DNA of 64,000 bases, taken from the NCBI GenBank assembly GCA_963556255.1, contig OY744607.1, positions 48,146,346 to 48,210,345 of the forward strand, read 5' to 3'. Both the position numbers and the translations under genes were made by a program. Positions 28,001 through 41,300 of this stretch are shown here, in pieces. The notes beneath the pieces were generated by a model, which saw only the letters and a list, made by a program, of their open reading frames with translations, did no database searches and was not told where the DNA came from. Origin of the DNA: Allolobophora icterica (Eukaryota; Annelida; Clitellata; Crassiclitellata; Lumbricidae). Every line of letters begins with the position of its first letter. The first letter of the stretch is position 1.

Positions 28001-31000
28001 TGACCCAGTGAAGGAAAAGTTTCTCTTTCTTGTCTGCGACGACCCTGTCAATCGTCAAGAATAGCAGGTTTCTCAAACAGGTCTGTGCTAATCCAGTCTG
28101 AAGACTTCAAATAGCACCATCAGAACACAACATATATCAATGAAATCACCTTAGTGTACACTTACAGTCTGCAAGAACTAAGATGGGTATAGTCGAGTTC
28201 TGGATTTCTACAAGACAGCATAACACATTTCCACGACGAATTCCACAATTTTGACACCAGATACAGTACCGGTATATGAATCAAGACATCACATGCGGCT
28301 AGTATCAAACGAAATCAGTGTGAGAATACCTAGTGTTGTCTGCTTATTTTGCCAGCTTAAGCTTCTGAAAGCTTATGTGCATTTCTAATTCAGCTGCTTA
28401 ACAAAAGGCAAGTTAATTTCTTGAGACAGGGTGGAAGAAGTTGCTTTGGGTCTAAATTTTATTTAAATATTCTTATCATCAACGGCATCGTACAGAACAA
28501 CAAGAATGCTTTCCGTGTAGTCGTTTTCTCACCTCTCTCAGCAAGATTTCTGGAGATTGCTCAATGCCTGAAAATGGCCGAACAAATTCTGTATGGTAGA
28601 GAGAAATATCGTTTCCCTACAAAACATAAGTAAGTAAACATACTTGTATAATAGACTGAATAATAATTGTAATGAGATGAAAACTACTTTCATGCTCAGA
28701 AAGTCCAGTCTAGAGCACAGCATGCTTAGAAACCTGAAAGATTTTTTTTTAAACAGTCACATCATGTCATGTAAGCATATCTACTAGTATTGTGTTACAA
28801 AGCGGATGTATTAATCTGAATTCAATAACATACACGGCTATACATTTAGTTAACGATACCTACGTCCATGTTGCTGGTTGTATGGTACTAAAATTTGTTA
28901 CATAATAAGGACACCGTGTAAATGCAAACAGGACATGCTAAGGTAACAGGACATGATAAGATGATAGGTTAAGTAACAGGACATGCTAAGTAACAGGACA
29001 GGCTAAGTAACAGGACAGGCTAAGTAACAGGAGATGCTAAATAACATGACATGCTAAGTAACAGGACAGGCCAAGTAACAGGACACACTAAGTAACAGGA
29101 CGGCTAAGTAACAGGACAGGTTAAGTAACAGGACATGCTAAGTAACGGACATGCTACGCAACAGGACATGCTAAGTAACAGGACAGGCTAAGTAACAAAG
29201 CAGGCTAAGTTACAGGACAGTGCTTGCGAACAATCTGGTGCTCTGTGCTTAGCTCTATTTAAGTAGCAGTTTAGAAATTTCAAGATTACAATTAGGAAGC
29301 AACGCATAAACATACGTAGAGGAAGACGTCTGGGCCTGGCTCAAGCGCTCTGCCTCTGCGAGTCTCATAGTAGATGGTGTAGCTGAGTTTGCCTCCATAG
29401 CTTGTCAGCTGTTTCAGAAGAAAACACTTTCAGATTAACTTTAGAACATTTAAATCAAATATGGACCCAAACCTACTTATTCCAATGAATTATGGAGTAA
29501 CCGATAAGCATTTTTCTTCCGATAACCGATACCGACAATTTAGCACAGTTTACTGGTGATTCCGATACCGATAATCACAAATATTTGTTGAGCTTGTGAG
29601 TGAAGTTGTGACAATACGATGGTTACCGGTATGTTAAAATATATATATACAAATATATTAAAAATTTGTGGCATTTTGTTATGTGTTTTGCGATTGCCTT
29701 GCAGAAGTTGCGGAAAATTTCGGTCAATGAAAAACTACATCAGCAAACTTATTTCTGAAAATGTATTATCAATTTACAATGTTAGATTAATTTTAAGCAA
29801 ATTTCAAGGAAGCGCACCCCCTTAAAAATCTCATTAGCTTTCTCAAGAAGCGCACCCCTTAAAAATTACAATTTTCGAATTTTTTATCGGTGATTGAATA
29901 ATCGGATTTGACGTAGTTATCGGTGCTTATCGGTTTCAGAGCCAATAACCGGTTACTTCCTACACTGAATTAAGAAAATGCACATAAACTTTTGAAAGCT
30001 TAACCCAAGTACAGTAAGCAAAGGCAACACTAGGCATTCACACAATAGTAAACATTCATTACTACAATGTTCAACACTTACATTAGTAATGCCTCTGTGT
30101 AATGTACTATGATGTGATATAATGTAATGATATCGATATTCTGTAACGTAAAGTAAATCTCCAAAAATTATGAGCACCACACAGAGCTAGTTCGGGGAAC
30201 CAGTTTATTCACTGGTGCTTATCAAATCAAATATGCAAGAACCAGGTTGTTTGGTCAGTTTTCGAGCCAACTTTGAATGCATTAAACTAAGCTCCTGACT
30301 TAACAACACTGTACACATCGCTGCTCTTACATTACATTACCAAACATTTACATAACATTTTTCAGCTTAAGACCTGCCTTTCTCACCTTTTGATTTACCT
30401 TTTCCAAAATCCTTATCCACCACAGGCTGCCTCTCGGTCTAGGTGGACTGATCTTCTAGATATTGATCTCATCATGTTTTGGTGCGCCATCTGTTGATGC
30501 CTTGTGTGTTAGACATCAGAAGTTACTAATTAATAAATTAATAATAATTACCATAAATAAACCTGGTAAACCTGAGGTATCAATAAGCCACATACCTTGT
30601 TGCCGAGGAAGCCTGTCGGAAGGCTCCAGTAGTATCCAGTTCCAGACAAAGCTCGTGCGTAATCTCTGATGATGAACTGCTGTCTGCTGCTGTCAAAGTC
30701 GACAACATCACCATTGTTTTCCAGCGTCGTTCGGCTTCTGAAGTCAACCATCGACATCTGACGACTCGTTGCAAACTGTAACGACCAACAACGAATAAGA
30801 TAGGGTTAGCAATACAACAGTTGTCCAATTTACATTGGTACTTCATTGTTTCAAGTCTTCAGACAATTCACTTTGATGTGAAATTGCTCCAACAGATGTT
30901 CAGAAATCAAGTTATTAAAATTATTACCATCATCATCATTAATAAAAACCAATAACAAACAATAACGATTTCTCACTTTGTCCTCACATTATTTTAAATT

Positions 31001-34000
31001 GTAGGGATCATTTCTATCTCGGCTACATAACTGCTGCAAAATAATAACTAATGACAGTGATGACGACTAAATGAGAATGTTGATGACAATAGTATCAAGA
31101 TACAGGTCTCGTACAACTGATTTCAGATTCGGATTAAAACCTGGTTTTTTTATAGATAACTATGACTTTGACTAGTGTTTCACTTGATGCAACCGTCGAT
31201 TGAAGCCTTGCACATTATGATTACAGTGCCATAGAGGTAATTAGATTAGACTAGATGAGATACAAACGACTTAAACCTGAGACAGGTAGAGATTGCTGCT
31301 TGTACAGTCTTGAATTACGCCAAAACAGAAGCAATCGATACAGTCGGACTTTGAGTGAGCGGCGCTATTGAAATATGGCACCTGGCAGATTCCGTGAGGT
31401 GCTGTCAAAACAAAAGCAGCAACAGTACTCATTAATTAATTATTTACTACAGCACTTCATAATTCAGTTTATAATTGTACCGAACAAAAAACCAGTACTT
31501 GTTAATTAATTATTTATTACAGCACTTATAATTAATTGGATACAGCTTTAATAATTCATGTCATATTTGTTCAAAACACAAAAACAAACACAACAGAAAC
31601 TCATTGATTGATGATTTATTACAGTACTTTTTAATGACAATTCATTTTACTGTTTTCCAAAACAAACCCGACACTACTTATTTATTTATTTATTTATTAT
31701 TAACCTCTTCGCTGTGGATGACGAGCATGTCTCGTCATGGAAATGCTATACCTATGCACGAAGGACGAGTATGTCTCGTCATAGAAATTACAGGTACCCA
31801 TTTGATGCCCTGGTCATATACCACACATAAATACATACATACATACATACATACACACAAACATGCATACATACATACATATACACATACATATATACAT
31901 ACATACATACTAATGCTGTACCGAATAGTGATTATCACTATTCGGGCCGAATACAAATAATTGGACCAACTATTCGGCCGAGTACGAATACTAATAAGAA
32001 TAGTGTACAAAATAGGGCCACCGACAACATTCAAAATTTCAAATGTAAGCAAAAGTTTCAGTTCAGTAAATTCAATGGAACAACTAAAAGTAAACAGTTA
32101 ACTACTTGTAATTTTTGCATTCTTCTGCCAGTCTGTGTAAACTAGGAATGGAAATAATTTAACTAAACTTAGAAATTGTCACTTACTTAAGTTTCACTCC
32201 ACTCGCTATAACAGCCGCATGTGCAGAAACAGATGTCACGTGACCACTATTCGTATTCAGTCCGACCGCTACTATTCGGCCGAATATCGAATAGCTATTT
32301 GGCTCACTATTCGGCCCCGAAGCGAATACGAAGCGAATATTCGGTACAGCCCTAATACATACATACATGCATACACACATACATATGTACAACATGCATA
32401 ATATACATATATACATACAAACACATATACATACATGCATAATATACATATATACATATATACCTACATATACAGGGTGAGGCCGAAAAAAATAATCCAT
32501 TATGAAATTTGCGATTTCTCGAAAACCGCTGAATATTTTGTTACAAAACTTCGCCAGTCTATTTGACACATATTTATCTACAGCGGGGCTAAATCTAATG
32601 AAATTCGAATCATGAAAACCAAAATGGTGCAACCCTGAAGTGAAACAATGTTATTTTCGTTTCAACAGACAGTTACTGACAGCAATAAGTAACAAAGTAA
32701 CGACGCAAACAGTAATGTAACAAGGTTCAAGGTTACTTATCGTTATTGACAAGATTAGGCCAAGTGTTAAGTTTTGTGCAAGGAATGTTCGAAGTGACCA
32801 CCGTTTGCTTTTACACAAGCTTGCAGACGTTTTCGAAAGCCCAGAACAGACTTCTGAATGGTCTCAAGTGGCAAGTCATTCCAGATGATTTGCAGCGTAT
32901 TTTCAGTTCAGGAATGTTCTTCGGCTTTGTGGTAAGTTTGTTGTAGGTCTCAAGCATTGCACCCCAGACAGCATAGTCGAGTGGGTTCATATCTGGGGAA
33001 TTTGGCGGCCACGAATCCTTGTCGATGAAGTCCGGACAGTGACTTGTTAACCAATCTTGGGCCAGCTTTGCGCCGTGAGCGGGCGCTCCATCTTGCTGGA
33101 AAATGAACTGATTTCCCGGTCATCGACAAGCTTAGGCAAAAGATTCTCCACGTAGTACTTAGCATTGACTTTGGCCTTCTTGTCAATGAAATGCAAGCGT
33201 CCCTTACCCTCATAGCTGACACCTGCAGAAACCATGCTACTTTATGTAAAAATATGATTTCCTATTTCGTGACTGCCGTGTTCAGTTGAAAAAATGCAGT
33301 TCTTCCTTCTGCCTGATGTCATGATCACAAATATAAAGATACTGACATAAAATTTTCAAATAATATGCAAAAATATGTTACGAATAAGAATGAAAATATT
33401 TGTAACAAAATATTCAGCGGTTTTCGAGAAATCGCAATTTTCGTAATGGATTATTTTTTTCGGCCTCACCCTGTATACATATATAAATGCATATATACAT
33501 ATATACATACATATATACATACCTATATACATATATACATATATGCATACATACATATATACATACATACATATACACATACATAGTTACATATATACAT
33601 ACATACATATATATATATACATACATAAATACATACATACATACATACATACATACGTACATACATACATACATCCATCCATACATACATACATGCATAC
33701 ATACAAGCATACATACATGACGCACACGGGATTACAAGGCCGTCGCAGCGAAGGGGTTAACAAAATGAAGAATGTGTCATTTACAGCATAGACCTCAGGA
33801 AAAACAGCATCCAGCAGCTCCTACTTTAAGATGAGGCAACCAGTTAAGTATGTTATTGTTAATTGATATTAATTAGTTGATTGATAAGATATTGATGAAA
33901 AGATTGTCACATCCTTACGTCTGACATGGACGATGGTATCTGGCTCAGCCAGGATGCTTCCCTTAGTGTTCAAGGCCTCACACGTGTACGCCCCCTCGTC

Positions 34001-35162
34001 TTCTTTCCTTGCGTCCGTGATAGTAATCACCCCACGGCTGACTGTCCCTCCGGGGCGCCCGCTGTCTGGGATTCTGTCTGTCCGAGAGGTCACACGTGGT
34101 GCTGTGCCGGTGTGACCCCAGTTCAGTCTCCAGACAATCAGTGGTGGTGGGACGCCAATGGCTTCGCAATCGATTGTAATTGTTTCTCCTAATCCAGCCG
34201 TGACCTCTCGTGGAGGCGGCTTAATCACTTCGGGCGACACTACAAACCAAAATAGTGAAACAGTTAGTCGGATTACACCAAGGGAAAATCTACACAAAAC
34301 CGACAGAAATCCATTCACTCATTCAGATCTAATCCAATCTAATCTAATCTAATCTAATCTAATGACTTCTATAGCGCCGTTATCGTAATGCCAAAGACAA
34401 TAATCGATGGTCACTCGAAGTGAAACCGCAGTGAAAAATCACAATCCACTGGAAAAGCTGGGTCAAAATCCAATACAGCAGAGAAGCCAGAAGCCAGGCT
34501 ATGGTGGATAAACAGTATTTAAACAGCAACCCTTCAAGATGTCTACTCAAAGACACAATCCCTTCAGATCGCAACTATCTAGGGAATGTGAGCAAATCCA
34601 TACAGCACAACTGAACAACACCAAGGATTCATTCTTATTCATGAAGTAGTGTAGCTAAATTGATACTACACCATTGGTTGTTGCCTACTGCATTAGACAA
34701 CAGTGAGAAAGAAGTTATATATTACAATTAAGAAATGATATGATGATAATTATGAAGTATTTCAAATATTTAGTCATTTGACCAGATTGGATTGGAACAA
34801 GTTAAGGATGATAACTCTGCCAACCCAAGTGAACCTTGTGGGTGCCCTGATCGTTCAATTAACACTAGTCTTGTAGAAAATGCCGAACGTACCACATCCT
34901 TTTTCGTCTGACTGATCTAGACAGTCGAGCTCGCCATCACACTGGTAGGCTGCTGGAATGCACTGATGCTCTCTGGTACAGCTGAATTCATTAGCACCAC
35001 AAGGAGCACCAGGCTGAGAAGCAGCTACAGCAGAAAGCACAGGATACCACATCATCATCAGCATTATCATCATCATCACCACCACCATCATCATCATCAC
35101 CACCATCACTACCATTACCCCCACCATCATCATCATCACCACCAACACCACCACCACCTTTG

Positions 35163-35207
<45 letters not shown>

Positions 35208-35220
35208 CCACCACCATCAC

Positions 35221-35314
<94 letters not shown>

Positions 35315-38300
35315 TTCACCACCATCACCATCATCATCACCACCACCATCAGCATCATCATAAACAACACCATCAAAACAACATCAACAACAACATCAGC
35401 AGCAGTAGTAATCAAATCTTTAATTTATTAATTCACCTCTAAGAGCACGCACGGTCTGTCAGAATAAAGGGAAGTCTTCAGTAGTTTTGAAAATAACGAA
35501 GGAAGCAAAGAGACAGTTAGTTGCAAAAATACAGAGAAACACCTGAAAAGAAACCAAGAAAGACACGTAGCACTGTATTCACCACAGTTTCTTTCATCGG
35601 TCGAATCTGCACAGTCATTGTCGCCATCGCATCTCCAGATCTTAAGGATGCACTTTCCGTTGCCACACAGGAATTCATTTGGCTCGCAAGATGTCTGACC
35701 CACTAAACAAAAATTCAATCCAGGTTATACAACAGTACAACAGGCTCTAAACAAAGTTGTATTGTGATCCTAACCTAATAGTATTCAAACTTTCCTACTC
35801 TAGTCCTGTGACACACATCTATACATTTTAAGTTACAATACACTGATATTTTCTAATGAGGTACAGTACAATTGAAATTTGACAATGCCCCTTAGTCCCC
35901 TTGCATTAGCCAGAGGTGCAGTTTGAAGTTTGGGAACAAGAAAAATTTGAAACACAGAAGAGGAGGTGCCACTACAGTATAAATAATTACACAGTACATC
36001 GACTCCCAGCCGGTGCAGCAGTCAGAATGTGTGACCGACTGCCATTTTTAAAATGGGACGTTTACACATCGATACTCCGGAATCCATCACATAAAATATT
36101 TTTAAACGTTACAACAACATTGAGGACTACACACCGATACACCGGAATCCATCACATAAAATATTTTTAAACGTTACAACAACATCGAGGACTTCATTAG
36201 AATTAACAATATTATTTTTAACGTTAATTTCAGCTGAAATCTATAATTCAAAATCTCATTTTCAAAATGGCATCACCAGAAAAACTAGTCAACAAGCAGC
36301 GATGGGAGTCGACGTACTGTGTAATTATTTATACTGTGGTGCCACAGACCAACACTGTTCCAGAATTCAAAATAAACAAGCACACCAGAGATGTACTCCA
36401 AGGGCAAGCTTATGTCACATAGTAGCTTGTGTGTATGTACAATCATGCTACTCTCTCACAAAAGTAAACATGCAGCACTCTTCTAATAAATCTAATGTAT
36501 GTTGATTGATTCAAAATGCTTTGCAGTTGATATGTAATGTAATGTAATCACGACAGTTTATATACCATCGTCAGTAGCAAGCTGCTTCTAGGGTGCTTTA
36601 CAATGTCAACTGCCAGCTGAGAATGCTACGAGTTACATAGTCATAGTAAATAGCTTGTCAATAGTGTTTCAAAAACATGGACTTATCAAGTTATCATTGC
36701 AAAGGAGAGGCACTTACTGACTAAAGTTAAGTCAAATGAAAATTCTGGCAGTTCGGAGGTCTAAATTGAAATGACTAAGTAATTGTAATTGAGAACTTAT
36801 ATAGCGCCACTCAAAGTCAGAGGTGCTCCCGACACGGGTCAGTGTCTTCAAGGAAAGACGAAATGACGAAAGGAAAGGTTTTCAGGCGCTTGTGGAACTG
36901 GGCAGGAAGTTGAGTGAGGAGGTCAACCGTAAGTGTTCAGTGGAGGGATAGAAACTACATGTGTGTGGCAGATAGCACACCTGGATGATGAAACAAGGAA
37001 AGGCGTTCAATCAATACCACAGGCAGTGAAGCTATGGACTTAAGCAAGGAAGACAATCAACATGCATACCACAGTTCTCTTCATCAGATCGATCTGTACA
37101 GTCATAATCTCCGTCACATAAGTAATCTTTAGGCACGCAAGCACCATTCAAACAAGCCGCTTCGTTCGGGTGACATCTACCAGGCACAACCGTTGGTCTC
37201 GCAGTTGGTGGTCCATCTGAAAAATATCAGATCACTCAGAGAAACGGGTAGAGCACAGTTGAATGACGCACTAGAACAGCTAGTGCAATGCGTCCCAACT
37301 TCTAGTTTCAATTTTAATATGAAATGTTTCATCGCTCAACCGCGGCAATAGTTTCGGCACAAAAACGTTATATATTTTCATCGCAATTCCAACTTCTAGT
37401 TTGAGTTTCATTATGTAACATTTTCGTCAATCATCCAATTTCTAGTTTCGGCTAGGTATCTACATAGAAACTAGAAATTTGATGATTGACGAAAATGTTA
37501 CATAATGAAACTACGGTTTTACCGAGAAGCCTTAGGCCTAAGTTTCCATATAGCAATGTTTGACCTTTGAAGAAAAGTTACTTCTTTAAAAGTGCTTACC
37601 TGCCTTTTGTTCTCTGACCATTCAGATCTCGAGGCTTACTAAGTGATTACAATCACAGACAATTGATTCACTTTGAACCGCTCATCAATTGATGATGCCG
37701 AGTGTTTTAGAATAACGGCGTTAGAGAAGCCTTAACATGTTATCAGATTAGAACTTCTACATATTAAATGAGAGACGAGAGATTTCTTACAGACGTCATC
37801 AACTACTAGGCTGACCACGGCTTCTCGTACACCAGGCACATCAACTGTGCAGTAGTATTCGCCCGTATCTTCGACCGCAAGAGGCGAAATGACCAGCCGG
37901 CCATTCTCCCTTCTCGCATGATGTGGCAGATCCTAGGTGCAGAAAATCCAATAATCTATACCTAATCTGGAATTTATAATACATGGGGTGAATACAGGAT
38001 ACTGTATCAGTACACGTGAGTTGGCTGGTGCCCTGCGCTTGGCCTTCGAGAGGCGCTTAAGAAATTTGGAAATTACGATTACGATTACACATAGGAATGA
38101 AATGATAAAGCACTACAGCACACAAATGCCCCATACTAGGGTATCTTCAGACTTGTTGTCCTCGAGACCAACAGATGCAAGTCTTGTTGGTCAGGAAACC
38201 CCATCGGCAGCAGAAACAGTTATAAATGCTGTATCTGTAAGCCCTGACGAGACTTTTTCTGAAGCCAGACGGTCTGCAAAACCATGGGAGGATTTGAAAA

Positions 38301-41300
38301 AGGCTCACGATTTGTACATTTACATCCAGTGCTTGAAAAGCTAATGTGCGCACCTATGGAGAGTATTTTTTCACATGGCGGAATTTTTATGAGGCCCCAC
38401 AAGCCACGTCTTGGTCAGAAAATTCTGAGCAAATTGGTTTTTATAAAATACAAAAGGCATTTTGAATAACGTTTTTGCATGAAGGACTTTTATAAATACG
38501 AATTCGGAATTCTCTGCAATCTGCATTTAAAGTTAATTTGTCTGAATAAAATAAAGACTCACGTTTTCATTAAAATAGCGAGTAGTCCGAGTTAACAATT
38601 TAAAAAAAACTGAATGTGATTTTTTTGGGTCTTGGTCTTGGTCTTGAGGTTCAAAGTCTTGGTCTTGGTCTCGAGGTTCAAGGTCTTGGTCTCGAGGTTC
38701 AAGGTCTTGGTCTTGGTCTTGGTCTCGAGGTTCAAGGTCTTGATCTTGGTCTTGGTCTCGAGGTTTAAGGTCTTGACAACAAGACTGGGTATCTTTACCA
38801 TAACACAGAAGTCTCACTTCATGGCAAGTAAAAGTTGGTATTATATCAGGTCATAGTGTCATAATCTACATGAGAATTGTATCAAAAACATTTGGGTATC
38901 AAAATTCTGGGTATCAGAATGTTCAAAAAGCTTCAAACCACTGCAGTGTAGAAAGAAAATCAGATTAAACATCAGTATCAGATCAATGTCAAAAAGCAAC
39001 AATTTGAAAACCAACAACCAGAACATCAACACCTTATAAACCATCTTCAACTGAAGACACGCATGTTCTGATCAGATTCTGCTAACCAAAGCCGGTTTTA
39101 TGCTCCCAATTCTGGCTGCGATTGCTCACCTTATTTCTTCGAAACCATCGGGGATGTGCACGCGACGACCCAAACACATAACAAGTGAACACTGCCTCCA
39201 AACCAACACGTTGTCGCAGATTCGAAGGAGAAGCATCCAGCGTAATATCAACCACTGCAACCAGAAACAACTACGAGTATATCAACCATCATCTAATAAA
39301 ATTGCACAAGTTATTAAACTGTAATGCACATAATTGAAATTGCGGATCTCTTTCGCACTTTGGCGGAGACTGCAGTCTCTGGGAAGGCACAATAACAAAA
39401 ATATTGATTGACATTGTTTAAAAGTGGGGGGTACAGTACCCCAGTCCAAAAAGTGGGGGTACGGGTACCCCTCGTACCCCCCACAAATTACGCCTATGCC
39501 AGGCCCGCCGAGAGGGGGGGCAAATGCCCAGGGGCCTGGCGACTTTTTAGGGGCCCGGGCCGGGCCCACAATCAACTTATAAAAAATATTATATTCAGTT
39601 ATACAAAGTTTATGATTTATGCCTTTTTAAATATATTATCTGACGCTTAACTACAATCAGTTTAAACTTCAAGTATCTGAATAAAATCATAGTTTTATAT
39701 AATATATATATATATAAATATAATATTGTACGGTCGTACACGCACTTTTATTATTTCAATTTGTGCTTTTTGAAATATTTTTTTATTATATTTATATAAA
39801 GCCTAAAGAGAGTTTAGAGGCCCATAACTGCTCTGCCTATGGCCCGTGACAGTTCTGCCTAGGGGCCCATGACTGCTCTGCCTAGGGGCCCGTGACTGCT
39901 CTGCCTAGGGGCCCGGAATTTCTGTCGGCGGCCCTGCCTATGCCCTCTAGGTAAGCCAGCTAGGCCTACAATGCACACACCGACCATACACCGTCAGTGA
40001 CAGTGAGATCAGGCGGCAAAGGAGAGGACTGGCCACAAACCCTCATATGCAAGCAGGGCTGTAGTGGTAAAATTGGAGGTGAGTATACGCTACCGGCAAG
40101 TTTTCCGAAAAAATTTAGAGGTGAGTATACGCTACAGTATTTTGTCAGTATACGCTACAGTATTTTAATATAAATAAAAATAAATATTTGTGAGGTGAGT
40201 ATACGGTCTCTAGAGGTGAATATACGCTGTATACCCGCGTATACGCTCGACTACAGCCCTGATGCCAAGGCTAATAAAACCTGAAGTCACTAACACTTTA
40301 TAGTAATGGCCGCCTCAGAGACTGCTCGGTTCTTCCTGACATTAAAGTTAGCAGGGGATGAATTACAAACTTTCACACATAATGTAATGTTACTGTAGAT
40401 ACTGTAACATTATACAACATATATAGTATCACCCACCGCAATTGTCCTCATCTGATCGATCTCGACAGTCATATCTGCCATCACACTTTTGTTCAAGATA
40501 TACACAACTGCCATCATTACATGTAAACTGGGAAGAATCACACCTCGGCGGAGGTCGAGTTTGTTCTTCTGAAAATAATCAATGCAACTCAATAATAGAA
40601 AATCCAGACTCACTACAATTAAGCATAAGCCAATTCAGTGCTAAACTATGCATCACAACTGTGCTGCTACAGGGAAATATGACATCCACCACAATAATTA
40701 TTTATATACATGCAATCACTATAATATGCATTAAATAAAACTTTTAATGCTAAGAATCTTTTTAAATGTAATGCATTTTCGAAAAATTTTAAATGAAAAG
40801 AAATCCACAGATATATTTAGATATGGTATTCGTGAAACTCAGACTTCCAATGAAAATCACTGAAGTTGACTTGTAACATATACGATACTAATTTATTTAG
40901 ATAACCACTTATGCATATTTAGTACCACAATGCCTGGCCAGTCATACACCCAATGACCCAGCACACTCAGTGTTATAAGGAAAGTGTTCCACCATTAACC
41001 ATGTTGACACACAAGGCTGTCTCAAACAGTTTACATACCAAACAGAATGCATTAAACTGCATGGAAATGCTTAATTTAGTACACTGAAAAACCTTCATAA
41101 CTTCTTAAAAAGGGAATGACAAGACATGCTTCCAAGTAAAATCTGCCAGAGTTTTAAATGAAAACAGCATTTAGCACCTGCATTAATTCTTTGTTGCTGA
41201 CGTCACAGTTTTCTCATAAGCCTCAACAATATTAAAGTATTAAAATAATGAATTATAAGCACCGCAATTAATTTCATCTGTTCCATCTGCACAGTCATAT

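Larger units (their letters stand above)
31704..33756. mobile_element. TTAA-flanked element (piggyBac-type ends) hosting two further insertions
   Basis: TTAA at 31700-31703 and 33757-33760 border ends CCTCTTCGCTGTGG and CGTCGCAGCGAAGG, which are inverted repeats. The interior begins with GACGAG..CTCGTC palindromes and then (ACAT)n, into which a hAT-type MITE (31911-32354) and a mariner-type element (32473-33473) have jumped. TTAA is the piggyBac target; no transposase is present. Confidence 0.75.

Noticed and set aside
28160..28201. Possible 42-bp exon with good acceptor and GTAAGTG donor inside laminin IV-1
   Set aside because: Phase 0 is required here and gives an in-frame TAG; the true exon is 28533-28616, which reads GNDISLYH and joins in phase 0 on both sides.
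28915..29225. Regular repeats suggesting a CRISPR array
   Set aside because: Units are contiguous without unique spacers, and the genome is eukaryotic; it is a minisatellite. The same holds for 14328-14693 and 3250-3480.
34855..35415. Minus-strand open frame of 186 codons, mostly methionine
   Set aside because: It is the (CAT)n microsatellite read as (ATG)n running into LDLa exon L25; only 34893-35024 is coding.
37988..38344. 118-codon plus-strand open frame near the hAT remnant
   Set aside because: The recognisable hATC domain is in a different frame (38284-38469); the longer frame is only a shadow or degraded part of that element.
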